DNA of 23,802 bases, from positions 1 through 23,802 of the forward strand of contig LGET01000003.1 of NCBI GenBank assembly GCA_001507935.1. The letters are read 5' to 3'. Below are positions 7,678-15,265 of the stretch, in pieces; the stretch's first letter is position 1, and each line of letters starts with the position of its first letter. Below the pieces are notes generated by a model that searched no databases, had not been told where the DNA came from, and saw only the letters and a list, made by a program, of their open reading frames with translations. The DNA is from Thermococcales archaeon 44_46 (lineage in GTDB: Archaea > Methanobacteriota_B > Thermococci > Thermococcales > Thermococcaceae). Made by a program: the position numbers and the translations under genes.

Positions 7678-8853
7678 ATGGTGGCGAAAAAAGTGTTTGC
7701 ATTGTTGTTTGGTGCCCTGCTCTTAGCGAGCATAATACCACTATCACAGGCACAGAGTCTTTCAATAGTTATCCTCGTAAGCGACAACGAGGCAGATTCA
7801 GCACTTGCAGAGGAACTTGCAGAAGTATTAAACGCAACCGTAGTAGTCACAACTTGGGGGGTGTATGACCCCAATGTCACGGCAGAGATTATGGAGTATG
7901 CCCCAGATAAAGTCATAATCATAGGAGGCCCCGATGCTGTGCCAAAAGACTACGAAACGGACATAGCTGAGCTGGGAGTTTCATACGTTAGGTGGTATGG
8001 TGAAAACAGGTACGAGACCAATTTAGAAGTACTTAAAAAGGCCATTGAAGAGTATCCAGAGCTTTTTGAAGGTGTTAAGATAGTAATCGCCCACGGAAGA
8101 GACCTAGGAGCAATAAAACAAGCTAAAGGCATAGAAGGAAAGAAGTTTGTCCTATACGTGGATAATAATCTAACAAATACAACTGAAATAATTGGTACTC
8201 TGCTCAAAACCAAGAGCGTAATAATAATCAAAAGCCCATTAATGGATAACAAAACTGCCGAAGAAATAAGAGAACGTGTTAGGGAGAGGGTCAGAAACGG
8301 AAACGTAACCGAAGAAGACTTAAATGTGACAGCTGAGATGGCATGGGAGGCAATACAAGTGGCTATTAACAGAACTGAAACGGCAAAAGAAATGCTCGAT
8401 GATCTTCCAGTTCCAGCCGCTAAAAGACTAATTGAAATTGCCGAAAAGAAAATACAAATCGCAAACGAGAGCTACAATGAAGGAAACTATGGAAAAGCGT
8501 ATGGACAAGCAATAGCTGCAAAGGCTCACGCAGAGACAGTAATTAGGCTTGCCGGCAAGGAGTGGCAGAAGGTTATTCATGCAAGCCCTAAAGTCCAGCT
8601 CGAAAAGGAAGTACACAGACTCGAAGTTAAAATAAAAGTTCTCGAAAAAGCTGGAATTGATGTAACTCAAATAAAAGAGAAGATAGATGCCGCAAAAGCT
8701 GCAATTCAAGCGGGAGACTACGATACTGCCAGAGAGCTCATCGAAGATGCTAAGAACATGCTAAGGGAAGCCTTTATGCAGGGAAGAGGCAAGATAAAGG
8801 AGAAGTATCTGCCAGTAAATCCACCACATGGAAAAGGTAAAGGCAGACCATAG
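7678..8853 (+). CDS. Secreted sequon-rich surface protein with a cell-wall-binding-repeat-like domain
   Basis: 391 residues. Residues 1 to about 25 form a signal peptide: basic MVAKK, a hydrophobic core and the cleavage-like SQAQS. Residues 28-160 hold an alpha/beta unit with ILVSDNEADSALAEELAE, VIIIGGPDAVPKDYETDI and RWYGENRYETNLEV, the pattern of the cell wall binding repeat 2 family (VYVVGG...I...V.R..G.dRy.T). The C-terminal half is helical and heptad-like (about 200-370), rich in Glu, Lys and Ala, and ends in a basic Pro/Gly tail. Nine N-X-S/T sequons (NAT, NVT, NLT, NTT, NKT, NVT, NVT, NRT, NES) suggest N-glycosylation. No C-terminal membrane anchor is seen, so it is probably released or held by other surface proteins. 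The start is set by GGTGAT. Confidence 0.75.
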   Translation: MVAKKVFALLFGALLLASIIPLSQAQSLSIVILVSDNEADSALAEELAEVLNATVVVTTWGVYDPNVTAEIMEYAPDKVIIIGGPDAVPKDYETDIAELGVSYVRWYGENRYETNLEVLKKAIEEYPELFEGVKIVIAHGRDLGAIKQAKGIEGKKFVLYVDNNLTNTTEIIGTLLKTKSVIIIKSPLMDNKTAEEIRERVRERVRNGNVTEEDLNVTAEMAWEAIQVAINRTETAKEMLDDLPVPAAKRLIEIAEKKIQIANESYNEGNYGKAYGQAIAAKAHAETVIRLAGKEWQKVIHASPKVQLEKEVHRLEVKIKVLEKAGIDVTQIKEKIDAAKAAIQAGDYDTARELIEDAKNMLREAFMQGRGKIKEKYLPVNPPHGKGKGRP

Positions 8854-8888
8854 AAAGGCTTTTTACTTCTCTTCTACATTTTTTATTC

Positions 8889-9947
8889 ATGAGAATTTTG
8901 ATTGTGGGACATTATCCTCCTCACAAAGGAGGGGTCGCAAATCATACTGATAGCTTAGTTAAAGAGCTCAGAAAACAGCATGAGGTTTACGTTCTCACAT
9001 ATGGACCCATAAAACCCAGAGAGTTTGAGAAGGAGAGAGTTTATCAGGTTAAAGTGCCCCCGGTCTTCGGTTTGAGGGGAACTTTATTCGCCCTTTTAGG
9101 TTTCTTAAAGATAGTAAAGCTCCACAAAAAATTGAATTTTGATGTCATTCATGCACACTACATTGGAACAACCAGCTACGCCGGGGTTCTCGCAAAGAAG
9201 AAACTGAGAATCCCCCTAATTGTAACAGCCCATGGAAGTGACCTCGACTTTATGTCAAACCTTCCGTTGGGGAGGTACTTTGTTAAGGATAGCATAGCAA
9301 AGAGCGATGTTATAATAGCTGTAAGCCACTACCTGAAAAAGAGAGCCCTCTCTCTTGGAGCAAAAAGGGTAAAAGTTATCCCAAACGGAATAAGGGTGCT
9401 AAAGCTAAAGAGAGCAGTAAAACGATACATCACGTTCATCGGGGCACTAACCTCCTATAAAGACCCAAAAACGTTTATACGCCTTGCAGAATACTTTCCG
9501 GATGAGAAATTCCTAGTGGTTGGCGATGGTCCACTGATGGAAGAACTGAAAACCATGGCCCCCCCTAACGTCAAGTTTCTCGGTTATAGGGAGGATATTG
9601 ATACCATACTCGCGGAGAGCAAAATGCTAATAGTTCCTTCCCTGAGAGAGGGATTTGGGCTTGTGGTTGTTGAAGCTAATTCCCTTGGAGTGCCTGTAAT
9701 TGGAAGGGCTGTTGGAGGAATAAAAGAACTTATACGGGACGGAAAAAATGGGTATCTCTTTAAAGACTTTGACGAGCTTGTTGAAAAAGTAGCGCTTTTA
9801 CTCGACAATAAAAAAGCTTTAAAAATGGGTAAAATTGGAAGAAGAATCTGTGAAAAGTACACGTGGGAAAAAGTCGCCGAGAGAGTTGAGAGGGTTTACA
9901 CGGAAGTTTTGGGTGGGGGACATGACAATAGTAATAAACATGCGTGA
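8889..9947 (+). CDS. Glycosyltransferase family 4 (GT-B fold)
   Basis: 352 residues. The N-terminal half starts RILIVGHYPPHKGGVANHT, the glycine-rich acceptor loop, and has HAHYIGTTSYAG and VTAHGSDL. The C-terminal half has FIGALTSYKDPKTFI, VVGDGPLMEEL, VKFLGYREDI and EGFGLVVVEANSLGVPV with the EX7E nucleotide-sugar motif. These retaining enzymes transfer a sugar from an NDP-sugar in the cytosol. The neighbouring gene encodes a sequon-rich surface protein, which fits a glycan role, but donor and acceptor cannot be told. No ribosome site precedes ATG 8889, and a CTTTTTACT element at about 8859-8867 would give a leaderless message. The last 26 bases overlap sua5. Confidence 0.85.
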   Translation: MRILIVGHYPPHKGGVANHTDSLVKELRKQHEVYVLTYGPIKPREFEKERVYQVKVPPVFGLRGTLFALLGFLKIVKLHKKLNFDVIHAHYIGTTSYAGVLAKKKLRIPLIVTAHGSDLDFMSNLPLGRYFVKDSIAKSDVIIAVSHYLKKRALSLGAKRVKVIPNGIRVLKLKRAVKRYITFIGALTSYKDPKTFIRLAEYFPDEKFLVVGDGPLMEELKTMAPPNVKFLGYREDIDTILAESKMLIVPSLREGFGLVVVEANSLGVPVIGRAVGGIKELIRDGKNGYLFKDFDELVEKVALLLDNKKALKMGKIGRRICEKYTWEKVAERVERVYTEVLGGGHDNSNKHA

Positions 9948-10947
9948 TGGCGTTGACTGGGAGAAAATCAAGATAGCTGCTAGGTTTATTAGAGAGGGGA
10001 AGCTTGTTGCGTTTCCTACGGAGACGGTTTATGGATTGGGTGCAGATGCCCTAAATGAAAATGCCGTCAAAAGGATCTTCGAGGCAAAGGGGAGACCTCC
10101 GGATAATCCTTTGATAATTCACATAGCCGAGTTTGATCAGGTTTATGAGCTCGCAAGAGAAGTCCCTGAGAAAGCTAAAATGCTCGCAGAGAATTTCTGG
10201 CCGGGGCCGTTGACAATAGTGCTCCCCAAAGGGGACAAAGTTCCCCATGCAACCACAGGCGGATTAGAGACTGTGGCGATAAGAATGCCCGCTCATGAGA
10301 TTGCGCTTGGACTGATAAAGGCAAGCAAAAGACCAATTGCTGCGCCTTCAGCCAATATAAGCGGAAAGCCAAGCCCCACTCTAGCGGAACACGTTGCCGA
10401 CGACTTTTATGGAAGGATAGAGTGCATAATAGATGGGGGTGAGACAAAGATAGGGGTGGAATCAACGGTAATAGATCTAACCACAGAGCCCCCAATGCTC
10501 TTAAGACCTGGTGGATTGCCTCTTGAGGAAATAGAGAGGGTAATCGGAAAAATAAAGATTCATCCAGCCGTAAAAGGGAGACCGGTAAAGCTGGCAAAAG
10601 CTCCCGGAATGAAGTACAAACACTACGCTCCGGAGGCTCAAGTTATAGTCATCGAAGGAGAGCGTAAAAAGGTTAAAGAGAAGATCAAGGAGCTTGTCAA
10701 AGAGTACAAAGCTCAGGGTATGAAAGTTGGTGTAATGGCCACAGGGGATTTCTATGAGGCAGACGCATATTTCAACATAGGGGAGAGCGAGGAAGAGATA
10801 GCAAGAAATCTATTTAAAGCCCTTAGAGAACTCGATAAGTCCGGAGTAGACATAATACTAGCTGAAGGGATTGAAGAGAGAGGATTGGGGCTTGCAGTTA
10901 TGAATAGACTCAAGAAAGCGGCTGGATATAGAGTGATAAGGGTCTAA
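9922..10947 (+). CDS. sua5: Threonylcarbamoyl-AMP synthase Sua5/YrdC
   Basis: 341 residues from ATG 9922, chosen because GGTGGGG lies three bases upstream; ATG 9940 (MRDG) is an alternative. The YrdC domain covers about residues 12-205, with VAFPTETVYGLGADAL, KGRPPDNPLIIHI, RMPAHEIALGLI, AAPSANISGKPSPT and GVESTVIDLT. It makes threonylcarbamoyl-AMP from threonine, bicarbonate and ATP, the first step to the t6A37 tRNA modification. A linker with PGMKYKHYAPEA leads to the Rossmann-like Sua5 domain (about 235-340). The two-domain length matches archaeal Sua5 rather than the short TsaC. It overlaps the glycosyltransferase, so the two are probably co-transcribed without an evident functional link. 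Confidence 0.93.
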   Translation: MTIVINMRDGVDWEKIKIAARFIREGKLVAFPTETVYGLGADALNENAVKRIFEAKGRPPDNPLIIHIAEFDQVYELAREVPEKAKMLAENFWPGPLTIVLPKGDKVPHATTGGLETVAIRMPAHEIALGLIKASKRPIAAPSANISGKPSPTLAEHVADDFYGRIECIIDGGETKIGVESTVIDLTTEPPMLLRPGGLPLEEIERVIGKIKIHPAVKGRPVKLAKAPGMKYKHYAPEAQVIVIEGERKKVKEKIKELVKEYKAQGMKVGVMATGDFYEADAYFNIGESEEEIARNLFKALRELDKSGVDIILAEGIEERGLGLAVMNRLKKAAGYRVIRV

Positions 10948-10964
10948 TTTTTCGAAAATTTTTT
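10946..10964 (+). terminator. Inverted repeat plus T run after sua5
   Basis: AATTTT and AAAATT around TCG form a small A/T palindrome (10946-10960) that ends in a T6 run (10959-10964), directly after the stop codon. Confidence 0.4.
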
Positions 10965-11000
10965 GAGTTTTAATGTGTTCTATTGTCCATCGGAGAAAGC

Positions 11001-11009
11001 GTTAAATAC
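11001..11009 (+). promoter_or_regulatory. TATA box of the helical-repeat gene
   Basis: GTTAAATAC, preceded by a purine-rich GGAGAAAGC, lies about 50 bases before the TTG start at 11056. It predicts a start site near 11030, just before the GGTGAGGTGA ribosome site at 11041-11050. Confidence 0.45.
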
Positions 11010-11055
11010 ACTGGGGTAGAATAGATAATTGCTAAAACCAGGTGAGGTGACCCTT

Positions 11056-12240
11056 TTGATAACTGGTATAATAAGGTCCAGTCCAGGTGAGCTTGAACTA
11101 GCTGGGAAAAGCTTGGTGACTAAGGGAGAACTAAAGACCGGTATAAAACTTCTTATAAAGTCCGCGAGAGAGTATGAAAAACAAAAAAGAATTTTAGATG
11201 CTGCCCGGATTTACAGATACATTGGAGACCTCATTCTTAGTGCCAATCCACAGGCTTTGAAAGATGCCAGACCTTTTCTCCTTAAGAGTGCGTATTATTA
11301 TTTGGATATTCTGGAAAGAGAAGTCGAAGCTGAGGATTCCAATTTAGAACTTCTTGACGAATTCTGTTCCAATATCCTCAGGATATTTGAAATTCTTGGT
11401 GAGGAAAATAAATTTGAAAAATATGCAAAGGAATTTGCCGTAATGTACAAATCCATGGGCGACACTTACATGAAAAAGAAAAAAATTCAGAAGGCAATTG
11501 AGTCTTATGAAGCAGCATATAGGTACTACAAGATAATTCACGATTCAGCTGAGATTGAGGACATGGCAAGTATTTTGCTTGACCTCTATGGGAAAGGAGC
11601 GGAGATATTCGTGGCCAAGAAAGAATATCAAAAAGCAGGAGAGACCTTTTTCAAGCTCGCCTTTATCGTTAAAGACGTTTTTGGTTATGATGAACATTTT
11701 ATGGAACTCATGGAGAACGCAGGAAGAAACTACGAGAGAGCGGGAAGGGAATGGTACGCTGATGGAAATCTCTACTATACTTCAAAATCTTTTCTTAGCG
11801 CTGAGTATTCATATTTATTGGCAGGGAACTCTCAAAGAACAAAGCTCATAGGTTTAAATACCACAAAAATGCTCTACCAGCTCGCAGGAGAATATAGAAA
11901 AGAGGGCTTCATGGAGGAACTTGGAGATACCCTGCTAATGCTTGCTCAATCCCTCTTCGCTCTTGATAAGCTTCTGGAAGGCTTAAAAACTTACAAGAAC
12001 CTCATCCTGGAAGTAGAGGCAACGTTGGAACACAGATACAGAATAAGAAAGGCCCTTCTCCTCTATCTGGCCGCTAAGGAAAGAAGCAGAAACTACCTAG
12101 AATTTGTTGAGCATATGGACTTCTATGCAAAGAGAGAGGCTTATGCCCAGGCAATAGAACTGGCAGAGCTCATCTTCGAGACGAGATATCCAGAAATTAA
12201 AAAAGGATTACAGAAAGTAGAAGGATTCAGCCCAGAATAG
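11056..12240 (+). CDS. TPR-like helical-repeat protein
   Basis: 394 residues from TTG 11056, which lies five bases after GGTGAGGTGA; an in-frame TTG at 11029 has no such site and precedes the ribosome site. The whole protein is alpha-helical with repeated TPR-like signatures: GIKLLIKSAREYEKQKRILDAARIYRYIGD, GDTYMKKKKIQKAIESYEAAYRYYK (here cited as neighbouring parts, not one motif), KKEYQKAGETFFKLA and FMEELGDTLLMLAQSLFALDK. Such solenoids are protein-protein scaffolds. No enzymatic domain, membrane segment or signal peptide is seen. The function is unknown. Its 3' end overlaps a convergent winged-helix gene by 14 bases. Another helical-repeat protein lies at 18008-19054, but I see no clear sequence similarity between them. 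Confidence 0.75.
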   Translation: MITGIIRSSPGELELAGKSLVTKGELKTGIKLLIKSAREYEKQKRILDAARIYRYIGDLILSANPQALKDARPFLLKSAYYYLDILEREVEAEDSNLELLDEFCSNILRIFEILGEENKFEKYAKEFAVMYKSMGDTYMKKKKIQKAIESYEAAYRYYKIIHDSAEIEDMASILLDLYGKGAEIFVAKKEYQKAGETFFKLAFIVKDVFGYDEHFMELMENAGRNYERAGREWYADGNLYYTSKSFLSAEYSYLLAGNSQRTKLIGLNTTKMLYQLAGEYRKEGFMEELGDTLLMLAQSLFALDKLLEGLKTYKNLILEVEATLEHRYRIRKALLLYLAAKERSRNYLEFVEHMDFYAKREAYAQAIELAELIFETRYPEIKKGLQKVEGFSPE

Positions 12241-12430
12241 CTTTCCTTCTATAGCCCCTCCTTCTGGCATCCCTCAAGAAAAATATCTCTTCAACAAGCT
12301 CTTTCTCCTTAAGAATCTTCAGAGCATAGCGAACAGTTCTTTCAGAAAGGTTTGTTTTTCTTGCAAGCTCCTTAGAGGATACTGGTCTGTCTTCTAAGGC
12401 ATTAAATACCTGAAGCGCCGATTTTGGCAA
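12227..12430 (-). CDS. Small winged-helix transcriptional regulator
   Basis: 67 residues, a single helix-turn-helix domain: ALQVFNALEDRPVSSKELARKT, then NLSERTVRYALKILKEKELV as the recognition helix and following helix, and a basic wing-like tail (RDARRRGYRRKAIL). It resembles MarR/TrmB-type winged helices without an effector domain. The frame is closed by TGA shortly upstream, so TTG 12430 is the only reasonable start; the purine-rich GAGGGGGGAT about 12 bases before it would serve as ribosome site. The wing is unusually arginine-rich. The target is unknown. Convergent overlap with the helical-repeat gene. Confidence 0.7.
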   Translation of the reverse strand: MPKSALQVFNALEDRPVSSKELARKTNLSERTVRYALKILKEKELVEEIFFLRDARRRGYRRKAILG

Positions 12431-12482
12431 AGCAAAGTAAATCCCCCCTCATCACAACCACCAAAAAAGGAGAGAAAAGAGA

Positions 12483-12492
12483 GTTTATAAGA
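12483..12492 (-). promoter_or_regulatory. TATA box of the winged-helix gene
   Basis: On the minus strand CTTATAAACT (complement of 12483-12492) lies about 53 bases before the TTG at 12430, allowing a leader of around 30 bases. It separates this gene from the upstream 12511-12930 gene. Confidence 0.45.
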
Positions 12493-12510
12493 GTTTTGAT
12501 AGAGGCAATT

Positions 12511-12930
12511 TCAAGTCTGCTGCCTTATGGTTACTCTTGGAAGAGGAATTGGATACGGAATCCTCATTTCTTTAGAAATTACCATTATCAGGGGGGTTAT
12601 TTCATTAGTTACAAAGTTCACTATCTCCGCAAACATTTCTGGAGGGATTTTCTTTTCTTTTTCCCACCCATCAAGGATTTCATCTATCTGCTCTTTCTTG
12701 GGCGGCAGATAAAACACCGCTCCCTTTATTAGCGCCCTCGCAATCTCAGGGTTGTATCCGATCTGATAAGTGAAGAACACCTCAATGCCGTTTACTTTCC
12801 CAGAAGGAGTCTTTACTTCTCCCAATCTAACCTCCTCAATCTTTGGAGAGAGATTCACCTCAACCTTGCCAAGTATTCCCCCCTGCTTTTCAACTTCAAT
12901 GTTCGTTATGTTAACACCTACAACGGGCAT
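12511..12930 (-). CDS. Small conserved-type protein, possibly SecB-like fold
   Basis: 139 residues, cytosolic, with a strong GGAGGAGGTGG site before ATG 12930. The sequence alternates beta strands (GVNITNIEVEK, GKVEVNLSPKIEEV, GIEVFFTYQIGYNPEIARALIKGAVFY) and then has a helical segment, EKKIPPEMFAEIVNFVTNEI, ending in PYPIPLPRV. The order of strand with initial EVEK, a G-x-hydrophobic-Y strand, a W-containing linker, a helix with Asn, and a terminal Pro-rich IPLP recalls SecB-like chaperones found in archaea. This is a pattern impression, not a motif proof. It diverges from the nucleotidyltransferase gene and lies upstream of the small winged-helix gene on the same strand. Confidence 0.6.
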   Translation of the reverse strand: MPVVGVNITNIEVEKQGGILGKVEVNLSPKIEEVRLGEVKTPSGKVNGIEVFFTYQIGYNPEIARALIKGAVFYLPPKKEQIDEILDGWEKEKKIPPEMFAEIVNFVTNEITPLIMVISKEMRIPYPIPLPRVTIRQQT

Positions 12931-12980
12931 TTTTCCACCTCCTCCTAAAGATAAACATTGCCCTATTAAAGATTACCGAT

Positions 12981-12992
12981 CGAATTTAAAAA
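12981..12992 (+). promoter_or_regulatory. TATA box of the nucleotidyltransferase gene
   Basis: GAATTTAAAAAG lies 24-34 bases before ATG 13015, so the transcript is expected to begin at or within a few bases of the start codon (leaderless). No GGTG site is present before this ATG, which agrees. Confidence 0.45.
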
Positions 12993-13014
12993 GAACAATG
13001 ACAAAAAGGACATC

Positions 13015-13722
13015 ATGCCAAGAGAAAAGGTCGTCAGAGTGTGGGACGAGAGGGAAGTTGTGTATTCACCCAAGCGATGGAGAATCTTAAAAGAAAAGCG
13101 TGAAAAAGCCCTAAAAATAATGGAGAGACTGGAGCAATTTGAGCCTCATGTTTACGGGAGTGTGGCAAGGGGAGACGTCAGGAAAGATAGTGATATCGAC
13201 ATCGTGATCCCCTATAAGGTTCCCAGCTTCTTAATCGAGCTGAGCTTGGAAGGAATCCCATTTGAAAAGCGGAGAATTGTTATGGCTACACCTTGGCATT
13301 TAATAAAGGGACACATAGAGATCGACGAAGAAACCACGATAACGTTTCCCCTTGTTGAGCCCAAGGATAGAGAGATCGAATTCTACAAATGGGGAGGTAT
13401 GGTTGACCTCTGGGGGCTCAAAACAAACCTCCGGGTGCCGGGAGTTAACAAAAAGCTAATACTAATAGTTCCAACAGAAAAAGGACACATAGAGAGGGAA
13501 GTCATTGGGAGAGAGAGCGAGGTTGCAAAAATTCTTGGAGTGAGCATAGATATAGTCCAAGAAAGGGTTAAGATTCTAACCAGAAGGGATTCCATTGGGA
13601 GAACTGGAATCTACCTCAATGAGGAAGTTCCCGACTGGATGAGTTTTGAGGAAGCATTGAAAAGGATAGCAGATAGAGATCCGAACGTTAGGAAAAGAGT
13701 CAGGGAAAGCGGTGGAATTTAA
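13015..13722 (+). CDS. Nucleotidyltransferase-superfamily protein
   Basis: 235 residues. VYGSVARGDVRKDSDIDIVI (about residues 44-63) is the Pol-beta-type nucleotidyltransferase motif GSxARG...SDxD, with the two metal-binding aspartates intact. HIEIDEETTITFP may supply the third acidic residue. The C-terminal half (RREV-type helix, ILGVSIDIVQERVKILTRRD) looks like a helical DNA or RNA-binding part with a helix-turn-helix feel. At 235 residues it is larger than the minimal MNT antitoxin-type proteins, and no HEPN partner gene is adjacent. Substrate unknown. The gene ends 57 bases before tRNA-Gly. Confidence 0.7.
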   Translation: MPREKVVRVWDEREVVYSPKRWRILKEKREKALKIMERLEQFEPHVYGSVARGDVRKDSDIDIVIPYKVPSFLIELSLEGIPFEKRRIVMATPWHLIKGHIEIDEETTITFPLVEPKDREIEFYKWGGMVDLWGLKTNLRVPGVNKKLILIVPTEKGHIEREVIGRESEVAKILGVSIDIVQERVKILTRRDSIGRTGIYLNEEVPDWMSFEEALKRIADRDPNVRKRVRESGGI

Positions 13723-13740
13723 AAACACATTGGCGAAAAA

Positions 13741-13748
13741 TTTATAAA
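13741..13748 (+). promoter_or_regulatory. TATA box of tRNA-Gly
   Basis: TTTATAAA, an ideal archaeal TATA box preceded by GAAAAA, lies 32 bases before the first base of the mature tRNA, leaving a 5' leader of a few bases for RNase P to remove. Confidence 0.6.
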
Positions 13749-13779
13749 GCGTCTGCAATTGATTATCTACCGGGCTTGT

Positions 13780-13857
13780 GCGGTGGTAGTCTAGCCTGGT
13801 CTAGGACAGCGGCCTGCCACGCCGCGGGCCCGGGTTCAAATCCCGGCCACCGCACCA
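13780..13857 (+). tRNA. tRNA-Gly (anticodon GCC), CCA encoded
   Basis: The acceptor stem GCGGTGG (13780-13786) pairs with CCACCGC (13847-13853), followed by discriminator A and encoded CCA (13855-13857). The anticodon stem is GCGGC/GCCGC with loop CTGCCAC, giving anticodon GCC. The T arm CCGGGTTCAAATCCCGG is perfect. No intron is present. The GC-rich stems fit a hyperthermophile. Confidence 0.97.
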
Positions 13858-13952
13858 CAAACCAGTTCTACCTTCCCCAAAACCCCAATCTGAAAACAAG
13901 GCGCCTAAAATTTGTATCATTTTGGTTCTATTATGGATAGTTCCCATAAATG

Positions 13953-14165
13953 CTAATCTCCCTTACTTCTCAATGTCGCAAGCTCAGACATCAGCACATA
14001 AGAAGGTTCTAAAGCCTTGGGACAATGTTCTACCCCTTTTAGTACAACTGCCATCTCTCCTTCATGTAAAACCATACCTTCCTTGTACGCATAGAATAGC
14101 TCATCTCATTTGTGTGCTTAGACCAGTGATACTCACTACCGAAAAAGTGTCTTACTTGATATAAA
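13953..14165 (-). pseudogene. Remnant of a cupin-domain gene
   Basis: On the minus strand one frame reads HFFGSEYHWSKHTNE, then after a one-base shift at about 14102-14106 it continues DELFYAYKEG, GEMAVVLKGVEHCPKALE, PSYVLMSELATLRSKGD, and stops at 13953-13955. The ordered pieces WxKH...DELFY and GEM.VVxKGVEH.P.A match the two conserved motifs of small cupins of the mannose-6-phosphate isomerase-like group. Roughly ten residues are missing between DELFYAYK and the GEM block, the first motif has Ser in place of the usual His (WSKH), and there is no start codon. I judge this a decayed gene. It lies just downstream of the membrane-DUF835 gene on the same strand. Confidence 0.6.
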
Positions 14166-14170
14166 CTCTA

Positions 14171-15265
14171 TCAACCTAATTGGATTTCTTCTACAGAGCT
14201 TGCAATTCTCTGCAGTATGACAAGTTCCTTTTTCTCCCATGCATTCTCATCAAGAACTCCAATTACTGCGCCATTGTATAGAAGAGCGTAATCTCTCAAG
14301 GACGACAAAAACTTTGCGATAGCTTCAAAGCCGTTATACATTTTCAAATATTCAAGACAGTCAAAGATGACAATACCCCGTGTTCCTTTTTCTTCGGCCT
14401 CTTTTAGATACTGCACTACCCTAGCACTCATTAAGGGTAATGCCGTCGGGAATATTATATCAGACTCATGCTCATGTATTGATGTAACAAAAAATGTTTT
14501 CCACGTTTCTGGGAAGTTTTGATATCTCACAAAAGCCAACACAGGGAAATCTTTTAGTAACTGCTTTAATTCTTCATATTTTTTTGGAGAGATGAACAAA
14601 AGACCCGGTTTCATTTTAACTTTAAGAATTGGAATGTCCCGTGTAATGAACTCTCTTGATAGTGTAAACTTCCCCATTTCATAGATAGCCAGCGCCACAA
14701 GAAAGACAGAAATTACAAAAGTGAACGGGAGAAGTTTAGTAGCCACTCTCGTAAATGGATAAAGCATTTGATGAAACCCATAGAACAAAAGAAGTACCCC
14801 CAAAAACCTAGCTTTTTGGTCATATTCCTCCCTCAATAGCGAAAAAATGAAGAAACCGGATAAAACAATAGCAAATCCTGAAATAGCATATGGTACCCCC
14901 ACACTCACAAACCAGTCTTGAGAATACCCAAATACCCTTCCAAGTTCTACATAGCCTGTTACAATGAGAGGAACCAAAGATAGTATCCTAAAGTGTTTAC
15001 TTAATACTATCTTTTCCTCTTCCAATAATCCAATAGTGCCATAAAGAACCAACATCCCAAATAGTGCTCTTGAGAGTACCTGAACATCCACCAGGTTTAT
15101 AGTTTCTGAAGCGAGAGAAACAAATAATAAAAGCAACGCCACTCCCCACCATAAAGCTGGATCCCGTTTATATTTTATATACACATAGGTCAATAAAAAG
15201 AACCCAAATAGACTCATGAATATCATCCAAAATTGGGTCGTTGTTAAAAAAACCGATGTTCCCAT
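14171..15265 (-). CDS. Multi-spanning membrane protein with C-terminal DUF835 domain
   Basis: 364 residues. The first 210 residues hold about seven hydrophobic segments (for example FWMIFMSLFGFFLLTYVYI, WWGVALLLLFVSLA, ALFGMLVLYGTIGLL, ISGFAIVLSGFFIFSLL, FTFVISVFLVALAIY). From about residue 220 it becomes soluble: GLLFISPKKYEELKQLLKDF, VLAFVRYQNFPETW, TALPLMSARVVQYL, GIVIFDCLEYLKMYNGFEAIAKFL and GVLDENAWEKKELVILQRI. The vIFDCLEYL...F..i.kFL signature is that of DUF835, an archaeal domain of unknown function often joined to membrane or sensory parts. A receptor or signalling role is plausible by architecture only. A TATA-like AT stretch lies at 15296-15306. Start ATG 15265 follows GGAGTGGG. 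Confidence 0.8.
   Translation of the reverse strand: MGTSVFLTTTQFWMIFMSLFGFFLLTYVYIKYKRDPALWWGVALLLLFVSLASETINLVDVQVLSRALFGMLVLYGTIGLLEEEKIVLSKHFRILSLVPLIVTGYVELGRVFGYSQDWFVSVGVPYAISGFAIVLSGFFIFSLLREEYDQKARFLGVLLLFYGFHQMLYPFTRVATKLLPFTFVISVFLVALAIYEMGKFTLSREFITRDIPILKVKMKPGLLFISPKKYEELKQLLKDFPVLAFVRYQNFPETWKTFFVTSIHEHESDIIFPTALPLMSARVVQYLKEAEEKGTRGIVIFDCLEYLKMYNGFEAIAKFLSSLRDYALLYNGAVIGVLDENAWEKKELVILQRIASSVEEIQLG

Noticed and set aside
10175..10597. Open frame of 140 codons on the minus strand opposite sua5
   Set aside because: Leucine-, proline- and serine-rich shadow of the sua5 frame, with no start signal.
13015..13722. MNT/HEPN-type toxin-antitoxin module
   Set aside because: The protein is longer than usual MNT antitoxins and no HEPN-like gene is adjacent; the neighbours are a divergent small protein and a tRNA.
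13922..14164. 80-codon plus-strand frame after tRNA-Gly
   Set aside because: No ribosome site or promoter, and the opposite strand carries recognisable cupin motifs, which explain the openness.
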